Shown: positions 9,581 to 18,583, counted from the stretch's first letter. The stretch: 64,000 nt of DNA from Alphaproteobacteria bacterium (GCA_018969015.1 JAGWZE010000006.1:1-64000); one strand, 5' to 3'. Made by a program: numbers and translations. The notes: generated by a model from the letters alone, not told the origin.

Positions 9581-9629
9581 TTGAGCCATCTGCTTGGGGT
9601 GCAATCGCGGAGCCGGGCGAAAACGGCGT

Positions 9630-10268
9630 TCAGCCGATCCGCGGGCTCTGCATGACGAGCTCGATGCGCTCTTCGCCTTCGCGGGCCAGAAGCGTGATCT
9701 GGGCCTGCCGGGCCAGCAGGCCGGTCAGCGTCGGCACCAGATTATAGGGCTGGAAGCCGTCCGGCGGGGCTTCGCCGGCGAGGCACGCGGACGTCTCGGC
9801 CTTGAGCTTGGCGCGGGGGCCGGTGGCGACGATGCGCAGCTCGCCGATCTGGCCTGCGCGGCTCGCCTCCACGCGCACCGTGCCGCCCTTGGGCAGGCAG
9901 TCCGCGGCGATGAACAGCAGATTGAGGACGATCTTCAGCCCCAGCCGCGGAGCGGCCACGTCGTCGACGGTCCACTCGAGGGCGGGCTTCACGGTGCCGT
10001 ACAGACGCTCGGCGGTCGCGCGCGCCTCCACCAGCTTCGCCTCGCCTTCGGAGCCCAGGCCGTCGGCGACGGCCTGGCGGTAGAAGTCGAGGCGGGCGAA
10101 GGCCTTCGTCATGCACTGTTCGATGAGGCCGATGGCCTCGGCGTTGCGACCGGCGGGATCGGCGTCGCGGAGCATCTCAACGCCCTGCATGAGCATGCTC
10201 ATGGGGCTGACGATGTCGTGGCACACCTTCGACGCCACGAGCGCGGCCATTCTCGAATTGTCCAACAT
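9630..10268 (-). CDS. chpT: Histidine phosphotransferase ChpT
   Basis: 212 aa from the ATG at 10268. In Caulobacter, ChpT takes phosphate from CckA and passes it to CtrA and CpdR. It is a dimer that looks like a histidine kinase without ATPase activity. Seen here: an N-terminal helix with ASKVCHDIVSPMSMLMQGVEML, in which the CHD histidine is the phosphorylation site, followed by a degenerate kinase-like fold (LKIVLNLLFIAADCLPKGG) that lacks the G-boxes needed for ATP hydrolysis. The longer frame to 10472 is unlike the family. It lies between the che operon and the oxidase pair on the same strand, 127 bp from cheA. Confidence 0.88.
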   Translation of the reverse strand: MLDNSRMAALVASKVCHDIVSPMSMLMQGVEMLRDADPAGRNAEAIGLIEQCMTKAFARLDFYRQAVADGLGSEGEAKLVEARATAERLYGTVKPALEWTVDDVAAPRLGLKIVLNLLFIAADCLPKGGTVRVEASRAGQIGELRIVATGPRAKLKAETSACLAGEAPPDGFQPYNLVPTLTGLLARQAQITLLAREGEERIELVMQSPRIG

Positions 10269-10356
10269 CAGCCTCTCCGCACGAGGGGCGCACCATAGAC
10301 GATTCGAGCCGTTGGCCAGCCGGAAGCCGCAGCCGTCCGTGCGCCGGGCCCGGCGA

Positions 10357-11385
10357 TCAGGCGACGATGATGCGGCTTTCGGCGACGCCGCGGCCGCCCG
10401 CATGGATCTCGCCGGTGCCCCAGTCGCGGAATTCCAGGCGCGCGCCGTAGGTGCCCGGCGTGGCCGGCGCATCGATCAGGAAATCGAAGCGCTGGGCGGA
10501 GGTCATGTCCACGCTCGTGCCGCGCGGCAGCGGGATCGGCCGGCTCCAGGGCGAGGCGGCGCGGCCGAGACCGCGCCCGTCGACGGCGACGATCGTGGCG
10601 TCCAGGTCGAACGCGACGCGCAGCACGCTGTAGGCGCCATTGATCAGGCGGATCAGAACCTTCTGGCGCGGCTTGGCGCGCACGATCACGCGCGGATCGG
10701 TCAGCGTGCGCGGCGCGGGCACGCCGGAGATCATGAAATAGCGCGGCGAGAAGCGGTCGAGCGCGACGTCTTCGCCGCACAGGCCGGCGTCGTGGTTGTA
10801 CTCGTGCCAGACCGGGTCGACGTCGTCGGCGACCCAGATGGCTTCGACGTCGTAGCGCGGTCCGCCGGTGAAAAGCGTGCCGGGTCCTTCGGGCGGGTCG
10901 ACGATCAGCGGCCCGTACATGCCCATCTCGAAGTGCAGCACGGTGTTCTTGTGACAGTGGTAGAAATACGTGCCGGCGTTCGCGGGCCGCCATTGATAGG
11001 TGTAGGAGCCGCTGACCTCGAAGGAGAGGTGGCCGACGCCGTCGTTGAAGGTCGTGGGGTCCATCCCGTGGTGATGGATCGTGTGCGTGTTCTTCGCGGA
11101 CTTGAGCGTCGTGTGAACGACCTGTCCTTGCCGCACGCGGATCAGCGGCGACGGGAAGGGCTTGTCCTTGTCGGCGTTGGTCGCGTTCGGATCGGAGAAG
11201 CTCCAGAACCGGACCTCCCGCCCGTCGGGCATCAGCACGTCGGCGCCGTCATGCACCTGCCGCGTGAAGCGGATATCGGGCCGAACGAGATCGGGCGTGT
11301 CCGGATTGACGTGCCAGACATTGCAGCCGAAGGAGTCGAAGGTCTGTTCGCCGGAAACGCCGGTCTTCGTGAAGTCGATGGCCAT
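10357..11385 (-). CDS. Multicopper-oxidase-like protein carrying the N-terminal copper motifs
   Basis: 342 aa, two cupredoxin-like domains. The first copper motif is THTIHHHG (H101, H104-H106). The second is YFYHCHKNTVLHFEMGM (H143, C144, H145, H151, M154/M156), which can supply a type-1 site of the C-x6-H-x4-M sort. No C-terminal HxxHxH or HCHxxxH motifs are present; those are in the neighbour 11395-12507, which ends 10 bp upstream. There is no signal peptide, so export would need the Tat-signal partner. Probable copper-dependent oxidation of metal, phenol or another small substrate, but the substrate is unknown. Family membership is confident, while the paired-subunit model is inference. 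Confidence 0.82.
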   Translation of the reverse strand: MAIDFTKTGVSGEQTFDSFGCNVWHVNPDTPDLVRPDIRFTRQVHDGADVLMPDGREVRFWSFSDPNATNADKDKPFPSPLIRVRQGQVVHTTLKSAKNTHTIHHHGMDPTTFNDGVGHLSFEVSGSYTYQWRPANAGTYFYHCHKNTVLHFEMGMYGPLIVDPPEGPGTLFTGGPRYDVEAIWVADDVDPVWHEYNHDAGLCGEDVALDRFSPRYFMISGVPAPRTLTDPRVIVRAKPRQKVLIRLINGAYSVLRVAFDLDATIVAVDGRGLGRAASPWSRPIPLPRGTSVDMTSAQRFDFLIDAPATPGTYGARLEFRDWGTGEIHAGGRGVAESRIIVA

Positions 11386-11394
11386 GGCGCGCGC

Positions 11395-12507
11395 TCAGCT
11401 CGTAGCGGTGGGACGGGTGGGGCCGAGAAGCTCCCAATGGGTCGTCAGGCCCTGTGGATAGTTCCCGCCGCCGGCCGTCTGCGACATCTCGGTGTGGCAG
11501 TGCATCGCGTAGCGCAGCGGGAAGGGCTCTTCCTTCGGCGGCCACGCGCCGGGTGGAATGTCCTGCGGGCGCTCGAACGGCAGGATCAGGTCCTTGCGAT
11601 CGAGGGCGCGCATGATCCAGGTGTCGCGCTCGATGATGTTGTCGCGCACGACGACGCTCCCATCGGCGCCGACTCCGGACAGTTCGAGCACGTGGTTGCC
11701 GTGGATGTGCGGCGCGTGCGTGTTGCGGCCGGCGTTCAAGTTGCGGATGAGCAGCGGTTGGCCGACATAGCCTTTCGGCTTCACCGTCTCGGCTTCGGAG
11801 GAGTCGAAGCCGCTCAAGCCGTTGATCGTGAAATAGCGCGGCGCGAACGTGCGCTGCACGGCGGCGCCGTCGATCGGCCGGCGCAGTTCGGCCTGCTCGC
11901 AGAGCGCCGGATCGATCTGGGCGAACAGCCAGATCTTCTCGCGGGCGGGGCGCCACGGATCGCCGACAAAGCGCGCCGTCGGATCGTCGCGCATCGCGTC
12001 GAACAGGAGGCGCGTGGCCGGCGTCAGCGTTTCCGCGGAGAACGGCGTCAACGCGCCGCCGGGCGTGTGGCCGTCGCGCGGCGTCGAGATCAAGGCGCCG
12101 TGCAGGCCGAGCAGGCGATGCGCGGGCGCGTTGAGCGGATCGAGATAGAGATACGTGCCGCCGCGGGGCGCCCGGAACGTCACCTCGCCGCGGCCGCCGG
12201 GGGCGATGGCGGCGATCTCGGCGCCGGGCGCGCCGGGAATCGCGAACGCATGTGGCTCCGGCGCGTTGTTCCGTAACGTGACGGTGACGAGATCGCCTTC
12301 CGTCACGCGGATGACCGGTCGCGGCTCACTCTGCGCAGCGCCGTAGAACAAGAGCTGATAGACGACGCGGCCGTCGATCAGCTCGACGTCGGCGGGCTCG
12401 ACGGAAAGGTCGATGCGCGTCGCCGTGGCTTGGGCATACGCTTCCTCCGACGCGGACAATACTGCCGCGCCAGCCCCGCCATAGGTGAGGAACTGTCGTC
12501 TGTTCAT
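11395..12507 (-). CDS. Tat-exported multicopper-oxidase-like protein carrying the C-terminal copper motifs
   Basis: 370 aa from the ATG at 12507, chosen because it begins a Tat signal (MNRRQFLTYGGAGAA) that ends in AYAQA; the upstream frame is unlike a signal peptide. The N-terminal cupredoxin domain has a single histidine (EPHAFAIPG) where HxHG is usual. The C-terminal domain holds HAPHIHGNH (H264, H267, H269, H272), equal to classical motif 3, and MHCHTEMSQ (H336, C337, H338), equal to motif 4 but without the following type-1 histidine. First gene of a two-gene unit with 10357-11385. It was probably folded with copper in the cytoplasm or periplasm, then acts in the periplasm. Confidence 0.82.
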   Translation of the reverse strand: MNRRQFLTYGGAGAAVLSASEEAYAQATATRIDLSVEPADVELIDGRVVYQLLFYGAAQSEPRPVIRVTEGDLVTVTLRNNAPEPHAFAIPGAPGAEIAAIAPGGRGEVTFRAPRGGTYLYLDPLNAPAHRLLGLHGALISTPRDGHTPGGALTPFSAETLTPATRLLFDAMRDDPTARFVGDPWRPAREKIWLFAQIDPALCEQAELRRPIDGAAVQRTFAPRYFTINGLSGFDSSEAETVKPKGYVGQPLLIRNLNAGRNTHAPHIHGNHVLELSGVGADGSVVVRDNIIERDTWIMRALDRKDLILPFERPQDIPPGAWPPKEEPFPLRYAMHCHTEMSQTAGGGNYPQGLTTHWELLGPTRPTATS

Positions 12508-12621
12508 GTGAAAGCCACCCCGGCTTGCATCTGCTTTCACAAGCAGACGCGTACTCGGAGATACTCGCCGCGATTTGGCTGGCAACGGGTAAGGTAAAAT
12601 TTTTTTGAGCCGCGCGCGGAA

Positions 12622-12849
12622 TTACTCGCGATGAGGGCCCTGCTGGTCGTCGTACCCGCGCCGCGCGCTGTAGAAGACGAGGCTCATCAGCCCGACACCG
12701 AGCGCGATCGACAGCACCACGCCCAGCGAGAGGGCGATCCAGCCGTGCAGGCTGAGTTCGAGCCCGACGCCCTTCCACGCCTGCGCCACGCCGTACACGG
12801 ACAGAGCGAGAATGCCGAGCAGCGCGGCGATGAGAGCCGCGATCTTCAC
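12622..12849 (-). CDS. Small two-helix membrane protein of the ydbH operon
   Basis: 75 aa from a GTG that overlaps the upstream DUF1318 gene stop in a GTGA, which argues for coupled translation. Two hydrophobic segments: residues about 3-26 (ALIAALLGILALSVYGVAQA) and about 37-60 (WIALSLGVVLSIALGVGLMS). A charged tail rich in R, D and Q follows. I do not recognise a family. Position as fourth gene after ydbH, ynbE and ydbL suggests an inner-membrane accessory of that envelope system, but this is inference from context only. Confidence 0.65.
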   Translation of the reverse strand: MKIAALIAALLGILALSVYGVAQAWKGVGLELSLHGWIALSLGVVLSIALGVGLMSLVFYSARRGYDDQQGPHRE

Positions 12850-13232
12850 GAGCCGCAGAAGCTCGGGAGCTTTACGGGCGCCGCGCCGTCGCGCTTGCGC
12901 CACGCGCCGGTCTCGTCGCGATAGGCCTGGTTGGGACCGACGCGCGACTTGAACAGCTCGCATGCCGTCGCGGCGGCCATCGCATCGACGGTGACACCAC
13001 GCTCCGAGGCGCTCTGGGTGTAGAGCGCGCGGCGCTTGATGTTGATCTGGTCGACGCGGGCCTTGAGGTCGGCCGAGCCGCCCGAGGCGATGCCGAGATA
13101 GCCGTCGGCCTGCTCGCCGACCTGGCCGGCGGCGCGCGCCTGTTCGACCACGGCGTCCTGGGCGAGTGCCGTTCCCGCGAAGAGCGTCAAGCCAGCCAAA
13201 GCGGCGACGGACAGGCGAAGAGTGCGCAACAT
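12846..13232 (-). CDS. ydbL: YdbL family DUF1318 periplasmic protein
   Basis: 128 aa with a Sec signal peptide (LRLSVAALAGLTLFAGTALA) cleaved near residue 24. The mature part shows the DUF1318 pattern: a helical segment, GYLGIASGGSADLKARVDQINIKRRALYTQSA, and a C-terminal RDETGAWRKRD. In enterobacteria ydbL is the third gene of ydbH-ynbE-ydbL and is thought to help the YdbH-YnbE envelope bridge. The order is the same here: the start lies 13 bp after ynbE. A small membrane gene overlaps its stop. Confidence 0.88.
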   Translation of the reverse strand: MLRTLRLSVAALAGLTLFAGTALAQDAVVEQARAAGQVGEQADGYLGIASGGSADLKARVDQINIKRRALYTQSASERGVTVDAMAAATACELFKSRVGPNQAYRDETGAWRKRDGAAPVKLPSFCGS

Positions 13233-13244
13233 GTCGGTGGCCTT

Positions 13245-13436
13245 TCAGAACACGTTCGGATTGTTCTTGATCAGGTTCTGGGCGTCGCCTTTGAGCGTGA
13301 CGACGACCTCCTGCTTGATGTTCACGTTCAGATTTATGTCGATCGGCTTGTCCTGCGCCAGTTGCACCTGGACGCACCCCGCCGCGAGGAGGGCGAGCAG
13401 CGCCGGAGCGGCGAGGAGCGGAACGGGTCGTTTCAT
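13245..13436 (-). CDS. ynbE: YnbE family outer-membrane lipoprotein
   Basis: 63 aa. Signal peptide with lipobox LAAGC, cysteine 21, so the mature protein is about 43 residues anchored in the outer membrane. The mature chain shows IDINLNVNIKQEVVV, the beta-strand pattern of YnbE, and ends near KNNPNVF as in the family. In E. coli YnbE extends the YdbH beta-groove to the outer membrane. It lies 103 bp downstream of ydbH and 12 bp before ydbL on the same strand. Confidence 0.88.
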   Translation of the reverse strand: MKRPVPLLAAPALLALLAAGCVQVQLAQDKPIDINLNVNIKQEVVVTLKGDAQNLIKNNPNVF

Positions 13437-13539
13437 GCGGGCCTCGAACTTGTGCTTTCGGAACTATCGGGGGGCGCGAGGGCAAGTCAACGCGGCGACA
13501 TTGCCCGGCCGCGGCTGAACCGGGCCTGAACTGTGACCG

Positions 13540-16500
13540 CTAGGGAACCTTGGAGGGATCGAGGCCCTTCCGCGCGCGCGCCGCTTCGATCGCGCCCAAC
13601 GGGTTGACGATCTGGTTGGCGCCCTTCGCGATGTCCTTGAACGGGGCCCGCACCGTGACGTTGAACCGGAAGGGCAGGCCGGTGGCGCCGACGGTCTTCA
13701 GGCCGGGGACGAGCGTCGCCGCCTTGATGGGCGCATTGTTCACGCCCTGGAAGCGGATGCCCGTGACGATCTCCCCGTCGAGGTCGCCGTTCAATTCCAG
13801 CGCGAGATTGTCGTAGCGGAAGCTGCGCAGCGCATCGAACGCCACCTGTCCGGCGCCGGAGGAGACGGCGTCTGCGGCTTGCCCCGTGTAGGCGATCATG
13901 CCGCCGCCGGGCGCCGCCGTCAGGACGCCGTTCTCGATGCGCGCGCCCGTCCGTGTGACGATCAGCGGAAACACGCCTTGCACCTTTCCGGTGGCGGCGA
14001 GGTCCTTGAAGTCGAGGTCGCGCATCAGCTGGGCGACGTCGACGTCCTTGAGCTCGAGCGTGTAGCGGGTCTCGGCCGCGCCGATCGTCACCTGCGCGGG
14101 CTGCACCGAAAGAATGCCGCGCGCGAACGGGAACTGCGCGGACTCCAGCGCAATGATCCCGTTCTCTTTCAGCTGGAACCGCACCGTGCCGTCGCGCACC
14201 ACGACACCGGGATTGATCTCGCCCAGGCGGATTTCCTGGCCGGGCGGCGTCGTGAAACGGGTGAGATCGTCGAACGCGATGACGCCGACGACGCCGGAGA
14301 TGGGGCCGAGCCCCGCCGTCGCGGCGGAAACCGAATTGATCTTCACGAGGCCGTCGCTGGTGAGGCGGTCGCCTGCCCAGCGGACATGGCCGGTGACGTC
14401 GATCGGCCCTTCGGCGTTCTCGACCACACCGCGCGCGAGCTCGGAAATCTTGAACGGCTGCAGCTGTTCGTCGAACCTCAAGTCCTCTGCGCGCACGGTG
14501 GCTTCGCCCTCGTTGGCGGCGATGTCGTGCCGCGCCTCGAAGCGACCCAGCGCCGAGCCCGTGCTTTCCAGGCGCAGATCGCCCGTGCTGCGCACGACGC
14601 CGTCGGCGATGACGGCGACGCCATCGACGATCGTCACCGGGTTGAAGGCGGGGCGCGCGGCTTTGTCCGTGACGCGCGCGGTTACGTCGCTGACGCGTAC
14701 GATCGCCGCGTTGCCAGCGGGCTCGACGGCGAGAATGCCGGCGCCCGACGTCACCGCCGCGGGCAGGCCGGGATCGTCGATGACGGCGCCGGTGAACCGT
14801 CCATCGATGCGCCAACTGCCGCCGGCGCGCACGTTGGCGGTCACCGTCTCGGAGGTGGCGGTCAAGGTGCGGTCCGCCGCCATCAGCTGGGTGAACCGCG
14901 GCGCATCCATCTCGAGGCGGATCAACGGGCGCGACGTCGAGCCCGCGAACGCCGCCGTGACGCCGCCGAAGCCGAGGCTGACCGGAGCCGGGCGTTCGCC
15001 GGCCTGGACGCCGCGCAGCGTGGTTGGCGCGATCCGCAGCGCGCCGCCGAGCCCGCCGCCGGGCGCGACCGTTGCGAGCACGCCGTCCGCGCCGCTGCCG
15101 CAGATGTCGAGCCGCGGCGCCGTGAAGCGGAGGCCCACGGCCTCGATGGCGCCGGCCGTGAGCGGGAGGCATCCCGTGCGCGCCGCGATGCGCCAGCCGC
15201 CCGCCCGTTCGAATATGTCGAGATCGAGCGGCGCCACGGCGTCGCGCAGCGCCATCCCCGCGAAGGGGCCGGTCAAGCGCATGTCGCCTGACACCGAAAG
15301 GCGACCATCGCCGGCGCCGCCGCGCCAGGCGACGTCGAGATCGGTGGTGGAGACCGCCGCGCCGCCGCCGCGCCATTCGGCGATGGTCAGCTGGCCCGCG
15401 GCCGTCGTTTCTCCCTTGGCCAGATCGAGGGCGAGCCGGCGCACGATCATGTCCGGCAGGCCGCCGCCCTGCAGGCTGAGCGTGCCCGCGACGCCGACGC
15501 GAGGGCCGGGCAGGGTCACCTGCCAGGGCGGCGCATCGGCGGGCGGCGCGAGATCGAGGACGGCGCCGCTTGCGGCGCGAAGCGTCACCGGCCCGGTCCC
15601 GCGGATGGCGCCCGCGCCATCCGCCCAGGCGAAGGCGATCGGCGCGTCCACGTCGAACGCGGCGAGGGCGCGGGCGAGGGCGGGCTTGATCGCCGCCGCC
15701 GCCGGGCCAGCCGGGGTGGCGCCGAGGACATCCAGGGCGTCCGCCGCCTGCGCCGGATTTCGGGCGCGGCCATTGCGCGCCTGGATCGCGCCGGCGCCGG
15801 AGAGACGGCCCTCGCGCAGAGACACATCGCCTTCGGCCGAAACGGGGGCGGTGAGGCCCGCCGCGACGACTTCGGCCGCGGAGAGGCGCCACGCGCCCTT
15901 GGCGGTGGCGGCGTCGCCCGTCAGGTCGAGGCCCGCGGCGACGCCGTTCAGCGCCCCGCCGGGAACCGTCGCGCGCGCGACCTCGTTTCGCAGGCTGGCC
16001 CGCCAGGCTGAAGCGCGCAGCCCCGGCCCGAGGTCGGACGCGGCCGCCGTCGCCGTCGCAGACCAGCCGGAGAACGCCATGCCCTCGTGGGCGCCTTGCT
16101 CGACGCGGATCGTCCCCTGTGCGTTCGCCGCGGCGAGGGCCCGATCGACATCGCCTGTCAGGTCGATGCGCAGGCCGGACAGGCGCGTCTTTGCGCTCTC
16201 GAGGCGGGCGAGATCGGCCGCGACCTCGAGCTTGAGGCCCCCGTTCTCCGTCACGGCCGTGGCCCGCGCGGCGAGGCCCTCGATCCGGCCGCCCTCGCCC
16301 TCGGTCGACGTGGGCGCAATGACGGCGGCGGCGGAGAAGTCCCGCGTCAGGCGGCCCGCCGCTTCGATCCGCGCGGTAAGGGGGCCGTATGGGGTGGCAA
16401 GATCCGCAGTCAGGTTCTTCGCCGAAATCTTCAAATCCGGCAGCGGCTTGCGGGCCGCTGACGGGCCGGGCCCGGCGAGTTTGCCGAGATCGCCAAGATC

Positions 16501-16881
16501 AAGCCCGGCGGGCGTCCAGGCCGCGCGCAGGCGCCCGCCTTCGACGGCGACGCCCGCGAGCCGCGGGCCCCAGCCCCAGCCGAACGACACCGTCACGCTG
16601 CGGGCTTCGAAATCGGGCTTTGCCTGCGGGCCGATGCGGACGTCACCAAGCCGCGCGCCGGCAAGATCGAGCCGATCGACCTGGAACGACGCCGTGGCCC
16701 CGCGCTCGGCGATGGCGCTGCGGAGGAGGGCGTCCGCGGCGGGCAGGCGGATGATCCAGGCCCCGCCCAGCAGCACGACGGCGCCCAGACCGACGGCCCC
16801 GAGGGCGGCCGCGGGGCGCACGCGCCAGGCGCGTTTGCGGTCCGGCGGAAGGATCGTCGCGGCCCCCTGGTCCATGTTCAT
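13540..16881 (-). CDS. ydbH: YdbH-like AsmA/TamB-type intermembrane lipid-transport protein
   Basis: 1113 aa. An N-terminal transmembrane helix (about 24-46, AVGLGAVVLLGGAWIIRLP) is followed by more than 1000 residues of repeating beta-strand-rich periplasmic sequence, then conserved C-terminal blocks around VIVRDGTVRFQLKENGIIALESAQFPFARG and LALELNGDLDGEIVTGIRFQG. Members of this family form long hydrophobic grooves that carry phospholipid between the membranes, redundantly with TamB and YhdP. A second ATG two codons on is equally possible. Divergent from the M23 peptidase gene, and first gene of the ydbH-ynbE-ydbL operon. Confidence 0.88.
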   Translation of the reverse strand: MNMDQGAATILPPDRKRAWRVRPAAALGAVGLGAVVLLGGAWIIRLPAADALLRSAIAERGATASFQVDRLDLAGARLGDVRIGPQAKPDFEARSVTVSFGWGWGPRLAGVAVEGGRLRAAWTPAGLDLGDLGKLAGPGPSAARKPLPDLKISAKNLTADLATPYGPLTARIEAAGRLTRDFSAAAVIAPTSTEGEGGRIEGLAARATAVTENGGLKLEVAADLARLESAKTRLSGLRIDLTGDVDRALAAANAQGTIRVEQGAHEGMAFSGWSATATAAASDLGPGLRASAWRASLRNEVARATVPGGALNGVAAGLDLTGDAATAKGAWRLSAAEVVAAGLTAPVSAEGDVSLREGRLSGAGAIQARNGRARNPAQAADALDVLGATPAGPAAAAIKPALARALAAFDVDAPIAFAWADGAGAIRGTGPVTLRAASGAVLDLAPPADAPPWQVTLPGPRVGVAGTLSLQGGGLPDMIVRRLALDLAKGETTAAGQLTIAEWRGGGAAVSTTDLDVAWRGGAGDGRLSVSGDMRLTGPFAGMALRDAVAPLDLDIFERAGGWRIAARTGCLPLTAGAIEAVGLRFTAPRLDICGSGADGVLATVAPGGGLGGALRIAPTTLRGVQAGERPAPVSLGFGGVTAAFAGSTSRPLIRLEMDAPRFTQLMAADRTLTATSETVTANVRAGGSWRIDGRFTGAVIDDPGLPAAVTSGAGILAVEPAGNAAIVRVSDVTARVTDKAARPAFNPVTIVDGVAVIADGVVRSTGDLRLESTGSALGRFEARHDIAANEGEATVRAEDLRFDEQLQPFKISELARGVVENAEGPIDVTGHVRWAGDRLTSDGLVKINSVSAATAGLGPISGVVGVIAFDDLTRFTTPPGQEIRLGEINPGVVVRDGTVRFQLKENGIIALESAQFPFARGILSVQPAQVTIGAAETRYTLELKDVDVAQLMRDLDFKDLAATGKVQGVFPLIVTRTGARIENGVLTAAPGGGMIAYTGQAADAVSSGAGQVAFDALRSFRYDNLALELNGDLDGEIVTGIRFQGVNNAPIKAATLVPGLKTVGATGLPFRFNVTVRAPFKDIAKGANQIVNPLGAIEAARARKGLDPSKVP

Positions 16882-17097
16882 CCTCTTGACTCGGCCGGCC
16901 GGGGTCGACCCTATACCCCCGCCCGCCGCCGCTGGCGCGGACTTTGCTGTGTGCCGACAAGCGGTTTCGTCCGCGTCATGGCCGGAATTTGGGCGCGCGC
17001 TGAGCGCCGTACAGTGCGATTGGTTGACGTCTCTTTACGATCTCGGGGATCCAAGAAACGCAATCTTTCAATGTTGCGCCCGAAATGGTGCCTGGAA

Positions 17098-18498
17098 ATG
17101 GACGGAAGGTCGGTTTCGTTGAGGTCAGAACGCCAAGCGATTGCCGGAGTTCAGCCGCCGTGGCGCAAGCCCGCGGTTGTGACGGCGTGCGCGATGGCGC
17201 TGGCCGCCGCCCTGTACGGGGCCGGGCACCTGATCGTCACCCAGCAGACCCGGGAAAAGCAGCTCGAAGCGCTGCGGGCCGAGGCCGCCATCGAGCAGGC
17301 CGAGCACGAGGCCTTCACCCAATCCTTGGTCGGCGAAGAGCAACGGACGATCCAGATCGCCCGGGGCGAGACACTCGCCATGATGCTGTCGCGGGCGGGG
17401 GCGCCCTGGCAGGACATCAATGCCGCGGTCGCCAGCGTCTCGCCGATCTTCAACCCGCGCCGGGTGCGGCCGGGGCAGTCCATCACCGTCTATTTCGAGC
17501 CGAAGGGCGGCGAAGCTACGCTGACCGGCTTCTCCTTCCGCTCCGATCCCGGCGCTTCGGTCACGGTCTCGCGCCTGTGGGACGGCACCTTCAGCGCCCG
17601 CCAAATCCTGACGCCCGTCACCTATGAGGTCGCGCGCGTGGCCGGGGCGGTGGACGGCTCGCTCTACGAATCCGCCCTCAAGCTCGGCGCGACTGACCGG
17701 GAAGTGGCGCAGCTCTCCGACATCTTCGCCTATGACGTCGACTTCCAGCGCGACATCCGCCCTGGCGACGGCTTCGAACTGGTGTTCGAACGCTACGTCG
17801 ACGACGACAACCAGACGGTCCGCACCGGGGACCTGCTGTATGTCGCCCTCGTCGTGCGCAACCAGCCCAAGGCCTACTACCGCTTCAAGGCGCCCGGCGA
17901 CGTCGAGGCGGCCTGGTACGATCCGCTCGGCCGGACGGCCCGGAAGTTCCTGATGAAGACGCCGATCAACGGCGCGCGGCTCTCGTCCGGCTTCGGCATG
18001 CGCCGCCACCCGATCCTCGGCTATTCGAAGATGCACCGCGGCACCGATTTCGCCGCGCCGCCCGGCACGCCGATCATGGCGGCGGGCGACGGCGTGGTGG
18101 AGCGCGCCGGTTTCTTCGGCGGCTATGGGCGTTACGTGCGCCTCAAGCACTCGGGTGACTACGCCACCGCCTATGGCCACATGAGCGCTTTCGCCCGCGG
18201 CATGCGGCCTGGCGCGCGGGTGCGGCAGGGGCAGGTGATCGGCTATGTCGGCTCGTCCGGCGCCTCGACGGGCCCGCACCTGCACTACGAGGTGCTGCTG
18301 CGCGGGGCGCAGATCAATCCGATGTCGATGCGCGTGCCCACCGGCCGCAATCTCGACGGCAAGGCGCTCGCTGCGTTCGAGATCGAGCGCGACCGGATCG
18401 ACGCGCTGCGCAAGGCGCAGTCCAAGGCGTTGTTCGTCTCGGCGACATCGCCCTACAAGACCGCGTCCGAAGCCGCGCCGTCCCGCGGGCTTCAGTAA
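17098..18498 (+). CDS. Membrane-anchored M23 (LytM) peptidoglycan endopeptidase
   Basis: 466 aa from the ATG at 17098. In-frame ATGs at 16951 and 17071 are possible, but 17098 best fits the N-terminus and has GGA just upstream. One transmembrane helix (about 25-45), a coiled-coil-like stretch, an OapA/LysM-like region (about 80-150), then the M23 domain. All zinc ligands are present: H313-x3-D317 in HRGTDFAAP, the catalytic histidine in AYGHMS, and H394-x-H396 in GPHLHYE. It is therefore probably an active cell-wall hydrolase rather than an EnvC/DipM-type activator. A YtfB/MepM-like role in growth or separation is likely. Terminates 85 bp before the convergent ctrA. Confidence 0.9.
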   Translation: MDGRSVSLRSERQAIAGVQPPWRKPAVVTACAMALAAALYGAGHLIVTQQTREKQLEALRAEAAIEQAEHEAFTQSLVGEEQRTIQIARGETLAMMLSRAGAPWQDINAAVASVSPIFNPRRVRPGQSITVYFEPKGGEATLTGFSFRSDPGASVTVSRLWDGTFSARQILTPVTYEVARVAGAVDGSLYESALKLGATDREVAQLSDIFAYDVDFQRDIRPGDGFELVFERYVDDDNQTVRTGDLLYVALVVRNQPKAYYRFKAPGDVEAAWYDPLGRTARKFLMKTPINGARLSSGFGMRRHPILGYSKMHRGTDFAAPPGTPIMAAGDGVVERAGFFGGYGRYVRLKHSGDYATAYGHMSAFARGMRPGARVRQGQVIGYVGSSGASTGPHLHYEVLLRGAQINPMSMRVPTGRNLDGKALAAFEIERDRIDALRKAQSKALFVSATSPYKTASEAAPSRGLQ

Positions 18499-18583
18499 CC
18501 ACGTCTTTTAGGAATTTCCGGACGCAGCGCGCCCGCCAAAGGCCGCGCGTCGCCGTTCCGTATGTCCGGATCAGGCGCGGCGA

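Noticed and set aside
12531-12546. CTGCTT-TCAC-AAGCAG hairpin upstream of the oxidase pair as a riboswitch or copper sensor
   Set aside because: A single 6-bp hairpin is too common; no wider conserved structure or known metal-regulator box can be seen.
14114-17122. 1002-codon plus-strand frame across ydbH and the upstream gap
   Set aside because: It is a serine/arginine/proline-rich shadow of ydbH with no recognisable domain, and ydbH itself is well supported.
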